Origin: Thiotrichaceae bacterium
GTDB taxonomy: Bacteria; Pseudomonadota; Gammaproteobacteria; Beggiatoales; Beggiatoaceae
Length of the DNA stretch: 64,000 nucleotides
NCBI GenBank assembly: GCA_028688145.1
Contig: JAQTYU010000010.1
Location: forward strand, 1-64,000
Direction of reading: 5' to 3'
Part shown: positions 14,401 to 23,400 of the stretch, in pieces
How the letters are laid out: each line of letters begins with the position of its first letter
Numbering within the stretch: the stretch's first letter is position 1
Notes under the pieces: model-generated
Seen by the model: only the letters and a program-made list of their open reading frames with translations
What the model was told of the DNA's origin: nothing
The model's database searches: none
Program-made: the position numbers and the translations under genes

Positions 14401-17400
14401 ACATTGACTTCGTAAGCATCGGGGTCTGTGGTATTGGGATGTTTCACTGTGATGGTGTAAACCACGTAGTCGCCCGCATCGCCTTCTGTAACGGGGTTGT
14501 TATCTGTGCCCAGCGTGCTTTGTACTTTGACATCTTTGGTGATGCCCACCACGGGTTCAATCACCGCGATGTTGGCAGCAGACACCGTAGGGGTGTCCAC
14601 ATCGCGGGTGGTAAGTCCCGTATTAATGTTGGTTTTAGTGGGTGTACCCGTGCTCAGGGTAAAATCTAAAGGATTATTATTGGTGCTTGTCGATTGCGGG
14701 CTGTTCAGTAGCAGAACGTGGTAATCGCCCATTGGCAAACCTGAAAAGCTAAAATTGCCGTTAGCATCAGAGGTCGTCGCATAATAAATATCATCGGTCG
14801 TGTTATAGAGACCGTCAGCACCTTTGAAGAACAGTTCTACGGGCATCCCCGCATAACCTTGTTCTGTGCCATCCTTACTGGCGTTTCCATTCGTATCTCG
14901 CCAAATAATTCCGCTGGCACTTCCTGTCCCTTGATAGCCAAAATCTCTGTCGGCGAGACGTTGCTGTCCTGTCAAGGTAAACGTCGAGTTTTGAATCGTG
15001 GGGGTGGTCAGGGTCATGCCATAAGGGGCAGTGCCAACACTGATTTGGTAGGGTCCATCAGGAAGCCCCGAAAAATCATAATGTCCACCCGTGGTATTGG
15101 TCGGTGTATCTGTAACGGTGGTGAAGGTTTGATTATCAGCTGTGGTGCTTAAATCTTTATCAGGACCGCCCCACAGAAGCGTGACGGTAACACCGGGTAA
15201 ACCGGGTTCATTCGCATCTTGCTTGCCATCGCCATTCAAGTCATTCCAAACGTAATCCCCAACCGCATTGCCGCCCGCAAAACCAAAATCAGCAGTTCCA
15301 TTGGTCAATGTGCCTACTGTGCCGCCTGTCAAACCTGAAATAGCGATGACATTGCCCGCTGCCGTGGTAATCCCTGAGGAAGGATTGGTGGTCGCGTTAT
15401 AAGTGCCGACATTGCTCACACTGACTTTGTAATTACCATCAGGCAAGTTGCTGAATTTATACAGCCCGTTTTCATCGGTGTAGGTGGTGTAATAACGGTC
15501 ATCGGTATTATTGAATGTGCCATTACTGCCTGCCCATTGCAATTTTACTTCAACATTGGCAAGCCCTGTTTCATTGACATCTTTAACGCCGTCTTTATTG
15601 CTGTCTGCCCAAACTAAATCACCAATGCTGTTAGTGGCTGCTTTAAACCCAAAGTCTGCGGTATCTACCACTTGTCCTGGGGTAAGCGTGTAGTTCAGAC
15701 TGGTGGCTGTGGAACTGGTCGAGGTGACAGTTGCCGTATCGACGGTGACGGTGTATTGCCCTTCGAGTAAATTATTAAATTGGTATTTGCCTGTACTGTC
15801 GGTTACGGCGACATAGCTGCGATCATCTGCGGTGTTAAAAGTATTATCCAAGCCCGCCCATTTCAGGGTGACGTTCGCATTGACAATACCGGTGTCTCCC
15901 GCCGTGTACGAGTTGCTAGCGTCCACATCTTGGTAAACCATGTCCCCAATTTTGCCCGTGCCTGAAATCGTAATTGCACTGGTATAACCGAAGTCTGCGT
16001 CAACCACATGCGCCGTGCTGTCAAAAATCTTCACTTCACGATAAGCTAAAGTTAAATCAGCAACAAAGGTTGTCGTGCCTGGGTTATATTTACCTGTGCC
16101 TGCGGACACTGACCAGCTTAAAGGAATGGTGCTGGGGTCTACAGAAACCCGATACATCTGCCCACCCAGTAAATTACCTTTCAAACCGTCGAATAAATAA
16201 TTTCCATTGGCATCGGTACTGGTGATGCGGCTACTTAACACCGTTGTTCCATCAGCAGCCATCTGCTCTAAAATGACGGTGACACCCGCCATGCCCGCTT
16301 CGCCAGCATCTTGCGTGCCGTCAGCATCTTTGTCATACCACACCGTATCGCCAATGCTTGCGCCATAGCTGATGGGATCAACACTGCCGGGGGGAATGTA
16401 ATTGCCCTTATAACCAAAATCAGCGGTTAAATTATCAGCGGTTAAATTTAGTAACAAGGGAACCGTCGTGGGTGTGGTTCTGCCTGCTTGCAAAGCAGAA
16501 GGCAATTCTGACGTGGTGACAGCAACGCTATAATTACCAGCATTTAAACCATAGAATTGGTAATGTCCGACACTGTCGGTTTTGGTGACGTAATCAACAT
16601 TGTCGCCCGTGGTTGCGAGATTATTATCTGGACCACCCCACGTTGCGGTAACGGTGACGTTGGGAAGTCCGCTGTCAGTGCCGCCATAGGTTTTGTTGTC
16701 ATCAGAATCGAAATAAACCAAATCCCCTAACGAATACGTACCTTTATAACCAAAAGCCACGGTCGTATTATCACCCACCACCAAACTAACCGTTTGTTCA
16801 CCATTGGGATTAATCGCATTGGTGGTCATATTGAAGTTAGGTACGCTAACTTTGTATGAACCTGAGGGCATATTATTAAAAACGTAATTTCCTGAAGCAG
16901 GACTGAATACGTTGTAGGTGACATCGTCCGTGCCCCCAAACCCATCACCATTTTTATCCCAAATTACGGTAATCGGCACGTTTGAAATACGACCTTCTGC
17001 GCCATTCACTGTGGTGCTGGCATCTGCATCATTCCAAACCGTGACGTTTAAAGTCGCGCTACCCACCAGCGGAATATCTTTGGTGAGTAAATTATCCCCA
17101 AAGGCGGCGGAGAATGGCGCGGGTAATCCCGTCGTGCCCAGTTTTAAACCTGCAGGAATGGTGGCTGCGTCAACGGTGACTTGATAATTACCACTGGGTA
17201 CACCTGTGAATTTGTATTTGCCACTCGCGTCGGTGGTGGTGGTGAAGACGACGTTATCAATATTTTTACTGGGGTCGGTGGTGCTGATAATGTTGTCAGC
17301 CCCCGCCCACGTTAATTTTACGGTGACATTGGGAATGCCGAGTTCACTGCCATCTTGTGTACCATTGGCATTGCTATCGACATAGACCGTGTCCCCAACC

Positions 17401-20400
17401 GTGATATAACTGCCCACGGTGTTTTGTGGGGTATAAATTGAGAAGTCGATATTTGGCTTACTGTTTGCGCCAATTTCAAAATATTGTGAGGCAACCGCCG
17501 TGTTGCTTTCGTCATAACCGCTGACGATATATTTACCCGCTGGTAAATGGTCGTAGCTGTAATTGCCGCTAGCATCGCTGGTTAAGGTGAATTTTAAATC
17601 ATCAGGCGAACCGAAGACGGTATCTAAACCTGCCCAAGTAATATTCACTTTGCCGCTGGGAACGCCTTGTTCAGCCGTGACTTTGGTGTCTAAGAAATCA
17701 TTGCCCGTGCTGTTGCCGCCAAAAGGCAAAGTGACCGCGATTAAATTGCGCCCATTCAGCCCCGAGCCATCTTTATCATTAGTGCTGGTATACGTTGCAG
17801 CGTCGGTTTCACCGACTAAATAATTGCCGGGCGCGCGCCCTGCAAAACTGTAATTCCCATTCGCATCGGTTGTAGTCGTGGCAACAGCGGTGGTTTCGCC
17901 CGCGTCTAAAATTCCGTTGGCATTGGTGTCGGCGTAAAGCTTAATCGTGACCCCAGAAATTCCATTTTCAGGCTCAGTAATATTGCCGTTGGCATCGACA
18001 TCGAAGCGCACTTGTCCACTGATTGCGGTGGTGCTGGCAGTTTGTGCGGTGTCAAAGAAATCATTGCCCGTATTATCCGTTGCAGAAGCCAGATTCACTG
18101 CAATTTGATTCAAGGTATTATTGCGAATGCCGTCTAAATCATTGGTGCTGCTGTAAGTTGCAGGGTCAGTTTCGACAACGACATATTTACCTGGGCTGAC
18201 ATTTAAAAAAGCATAGCTGCCATCCGCAGCTGTGGTGGTGCTTGCCAGCGGGCTACCAATCGGTTTACCCGTGCTGTCATCGCGATACAAGGCAACTGTC
18301 ACCGAGCCAATGCCAACTTCCGCACCATTTACGCCCCCATTGGCATCCGCATCGTTATAAACTGTGCCGCGAATTGCCGCAGGTAAATTGCCTGCAAGAT
18401 TGGTGTCCAGAAAATCGTTTTTGACGCTGTCTTGCCCTTTCACCAAATTAACGGAAATTTGATTGTCATTGCGCGCATCAGCATCCATCGTGCTGCTGTA
18501 GTTGCTTGGGTTAGTTTCAACAAGCACATAATTGCCGACAGGTTTTGAGGCGAAGCTATAATTTCCGCTACCGTTGGTGGTGGTGGTGGCAAGCACTGCG
18601 CCCGTGCGATTTCCTAAAGCATCGGCGGCATATAAATCGATGGTGACTCCAGAAATGCCTGTTTCCGTGCTGTCATACATATCACCGTCAGCATCAGTGT
18701 CATTGCGCACTTGCCCTGAAATATTTTGAGTAACACCGACCACGCTGGCATTGGTGTCTAAGAAATCATTGTTTGAACTGGTGCTGCCTTTGGCGAGCCT
18801 GACTGCAATTTGATTGAGCGTATTTGCACCCGAACCATCGCTGTCATTGGTGGTGGTGTAAGTTGCAGGGTCAGTTTCGACCACGGCATAATTGGCAGGT
18901 GCGAGATTGGTGAAAGCGTAATAGCCCGAACTATCGGTGGTCGTGGTGGCGAGCGCGCTACCAATGGGTTTGCCTGAAGTATCGGCGAAATATAGGCTCA
19001 GACTGACCGAGGCAATACCTGGGTCAGACACCGTGCTCATTAAACCATCCGCATTCACATCATTGCGAACTTGCCCACGAATTGCGCCTAAGCCTTTAAC
19101 CGTGTCTTTGTCGGTGTCTAAACCCACGCCGCCGCCGATTAAATAATTCCCGCGCATCCCAAAATCTTGGGTTAAATTGCTGCCGCCTGAAGCAATGGTC
19201 ACGCTGTTGCTGGTAGAATTGGTGGCAGTGAATCCACTGGGCACAGTGACCGTGACTTTATAAGTGTCAGGCATGATGCCTTTGAAACTATAAATGCCTG
19301 TGTCATCAGTGACGGTGGTGTAATTCAAATCGTCAGCCGTGCCAAAAGTATTGTCAGCTCCTGCATCGGTCAAAGTCACGGTGATGCCTGACAAAGCAGG
19401 TTCGTTCGCGTCAATTGCCCCATTGGCATTGGCATCTAACCAAACCGTGTCGCCAATGGTGGCATAATTACCGACGGTATTTTTAACGTGTTTCCCAGCG
19501 GCATCGCTGAAAGTAACGGGGAAATCAACCGCACTGTTATAAACGCCGCCCGCCACCGTGACATCTTGCGTGCTATAAACGCTGTTATCCGCATTTAACA
19601 CGCTGACCCGATATTTGCCGCCCGGAATATCGGAAAGCTTGTAATTACCACTGCTATCGGTGGTCACGGTGATGACGGAATTATCACTGCTGGTGCTTAA
19701 ATTACCGTCTAAGCCTGCCCATTCAATTTTAACTTTGGCATTAGCAACGCCCAATTCGCCCGCGTCTTTCGTAGCATTTTTATTGATGTCAAACCAAACG
19801 GTGTCGCCTAAACTGCTGGTTGCAATCGCGCCAAAATCTTTATCGGTGAGATTTTGCCCTGCAATCAAATCAAGCGTGTAAGACTTTGCTCCGGGCGTGC
19901 CCACGGTTAATCCAAAATTGGTACTGAGAGCAGTGTCATCCACTGCAACTTTATATTTTCCCGCAGGCAACCCGGTGAAATGGTAAATCCCATCAGCGGT
20001 GGTTGCGGTGGTGTAAACTTGATTATCCGCAGTCGTGGTTAAATCACCATCTGCACCCGCCCAAGTTAAGGTAACAGGAACACCGACTAAACCAGGTTCA
20101 CCCGCATCTTGTACCCCATCTTTATCCACATCAAACCACACACGGTCGCCTAACATCCCGCTGCCTTGTAACCATGTGAGTTTGGCAGAGTTGTTCAGGG
20201 TCGTGCCTTGTTGATTACCTGGGGTGTCTAATACCATCGCGGTGTAACGAATGGTCACTGTTTCATTATTACTATTGTCACGGCTGGGATTCAGAATTGT
20301 CCCTAAATCAAACAAAATTTGCTGATTACTGGTTTTGCCATCGCCCGTAATCGATAAGCCATTGTTCAATTGGGTCAGGTCTAATAAGGTGCCCAAACCA

Positions 20401-23400
20401 TTGGTAATTTGATTGCCTGGTGAACCACTGGTGGTGACACTGTCAATGCTGACAAAGCCTAAACCTAAATCTAAAGTATCTAAAACACGGGCATTCAGCG
20501 CAGTACCTTCTGCTAATTTCACCACTAAATCATAAGTGACTTTTTCACCAATAACTGCTTGAGTAGTCGCAGTATTATTTGTTCCCGTAATTTCCGTACT
20601 GACTAGATTCTTGGCTAACTCGGCGGTCGTGCCTGATGCATTGTTTTGTACGGTGAAACTGTCATTGCTTTGTAAATCAGGATAATTGCGTTCGCCCGTT
20701 TGCGTGCCACTTAAACTGCTGTAATCGGTGACTTGCACGGTGTTGGTGATTTTTTCACCCGCGATTAAGTTCTGGCTAACGCCTGTCACTTCCAAAGTCA
20801 GGGTAAAGGTCGCAGTCGCACCTTGAGCAAATTGGGCAGCTTTATAATAAACCGTGTGTCCTGTCGCATCATAGGTTGCGGTGAATGGCGAACCCGTCGA
20901 AACCCGTACCACTTTGGCATCAGCCGCATTAAACTTGGTGGGGTCGATAACATCTTGAATCACTACATCAAAGGCATCAGAATTGCCCGTGTTGGTGACA
21001 GTGAGCGTGACATTAATCGTATCCTGCGCGTCGGCGCGGGTTTGAGTAATATCTTTGGTAATCGTCAGTTGTGGTTCGATAATCTTGGCGGTGACGGTGT
21101 TAGAAGTCACGGGCGCAGTGGCATCCGTAGGCACGTCAATCGTGGCGGTATTTTTCAGCTCTTTGTCTTTGACATTATCAATGCGATCGACCACTTGCGC
21201 TTGATATTGAACCACAAAATAATTGTCATTATTTTTAGCAGCGGTGTCGCTGGTGGTGGCGGGTAAAACTATATCTCCGAAAAATACCGTGAAAGCCTCG
21301 CCATCTTTCGTGCCGCCCGAATATTTCAGCGAATCCCCATCTGCCAAAGTGCTAAGGGATGAGTCACCCAGTTTGATACCTTGAATTGTGCCAGTGAAAT
21401 CACTGTAACCTGTAATGCCTGTGGTTACCAATTTCACCGAATTCGGTACTAAAATCATGCCTGAGGGCATTAAATCTTTCACCACTAAACTGGGGACATC
21501 ACCCTCGGGCAAACGCACAGTGAGTTGATAAGTCGCAATTTCCCCAATCGCCAAGGGTTCAGCTTCCCCTGTGACCACGTTAGTCAAGGGGTCGGTAGTA
21601 ATCACGCCACCGCTGCTGCCCGCCGTGGTGGAGCTGTCGCTGCTGGTGATTTTTTTCGAGACGATGCTCGGGCTTGAAATCACGGTTTCAGCTTTGTCTT
21701 TCCAGTTGGGATTATCCTGTCCTGCGGTTAAATCTTTGCCGTTTTCATGGGCAGAATATTCGAGCAACTCTGCGGTGTTATCAATCACTGTGGCGGGCGG
21801 AATCGTGGCACTAACTTTCAAGTCATAGGTGATAACCACCACGTTAGAACCTGAAGTCGTTTTAGCCCCCGTATTGTCGTAACCCGCATCTAATGCGCCA
21901 TTGGCTTGGTTTGTCCCTAAGTCAGTAATCCGAATCCCTTCACCGAACAAATTGCCCGTGAAGTTCAAAACTGTTCCATCACCCGTTTTAACGACCACAT
22001 TCGCGCCATTTGCCCCGATACCCGTTAAATCAAAGCCTTTTTGCAAAGTATCTTTAATCAACATATCGTGGGCAGCTTGACCGCCCGTATTTTCAAGTGT
22101 GATGGCAAACTTGACGATGTCGCCTGCATCCAAGCCTGAAACGTCGTTATTGACAGCCACTTGATTGGCAGGTGCGGCAGCATGAATCAAATCACTGGTG
22201 ATAATCCCTGTGAATGAGCTGCCCAAAGTACCTGCTGCACCGAAATTATCTTGCCCACCCACAGAAGGCGTAAAGTGACCACTGGTGCTGGTGGTTGCCA
22301 CCACACCTTTTGAAACTTTGATGTCAGGTTCAACAACCAGAATTTGTACAATTTTGGAGGTGCTGGTGCTGTCAGATTTAGTGTTGCCGTAAGAAGCTTC
22401 TGCTTGGTTCGTTAAGAAAAAGCCATCATGCGCGAAAGCTTCGTCCGTGGCTTCCACCGTGATCAACACGTCAATCGTCATGCTTTGGGTGGGATTGGTG
22501 TCAAACTTCCCAAAATCTAAAGAAACTGTGTTTTGATTGGTATTTTGAGTAATGGAAGGGACTGTTGTATCCGAATGAAAGTCGGGGCTGGTTTTAATAA
22601 TGTGATATTGATCACTGGGACCATAAGTGATCGCATTCGCAACAGGTAACGCGCTTGCAGAGTCATAAACGCCTGCGACATAAGGCTTAATGCTTGAGGT
22701 ATCTAAGGGCTGTTTGTTTAAATCAAACACAGGTAAGGGCAAGTAATCGGTCAACTTCATGCCTTCGGTATCAGCGGCGGGCATGGTCAAGGTTAAACGA
22801 TAGGTGACTAAGTCCCCAGCAGTAATCCGAGGCGGCAAATCATAATTCGTTTGTCCATTAATCGCGTAAATATTTTTGGCTAATTCTGGCGCAGGAATGC
22901 TCAGTTCTGCCGCGCTGGTATCGGCTTCAAATGCAGTTTGAGTGGGATTTTTAGTGGTGTCATGGGCGGCATTGCCATCAGCAACGTCATTGGCTTGCAG
23001 CGCGAGCGCGGTATAAGTCCCATCCGTGTTTAATAAATTGCCCTTCACTTCGACGTTATTATTTAATTTATCGAGCGTGTCAACGCTGGCATCGCCCGTA
23101 TAGCCCGCATCTAAATGCACATCACTGAATTGTTCTTGAACCACGGTGCGATATTTAATTGTTACCGTAGTTCCGGGGGCAATACTGGTTTCATTTGGCG
23201 ACAAAAGGGTGTTTTCATTACCGCGTAATGAACCATCCGTAATGCCTTGCGCTTGTAATTCTGCGGAAACATCAAAAACTAAAGTGGTTGAACCGTCTTT
23301 AGGATTTGGATTTGAAGTGGGATTATACGTGCCCACCGCGCCTGTGGTGGCGTTACGAATGCCATCAGCCTGCGCATTCACCGTCCCTGCAAAATGATTG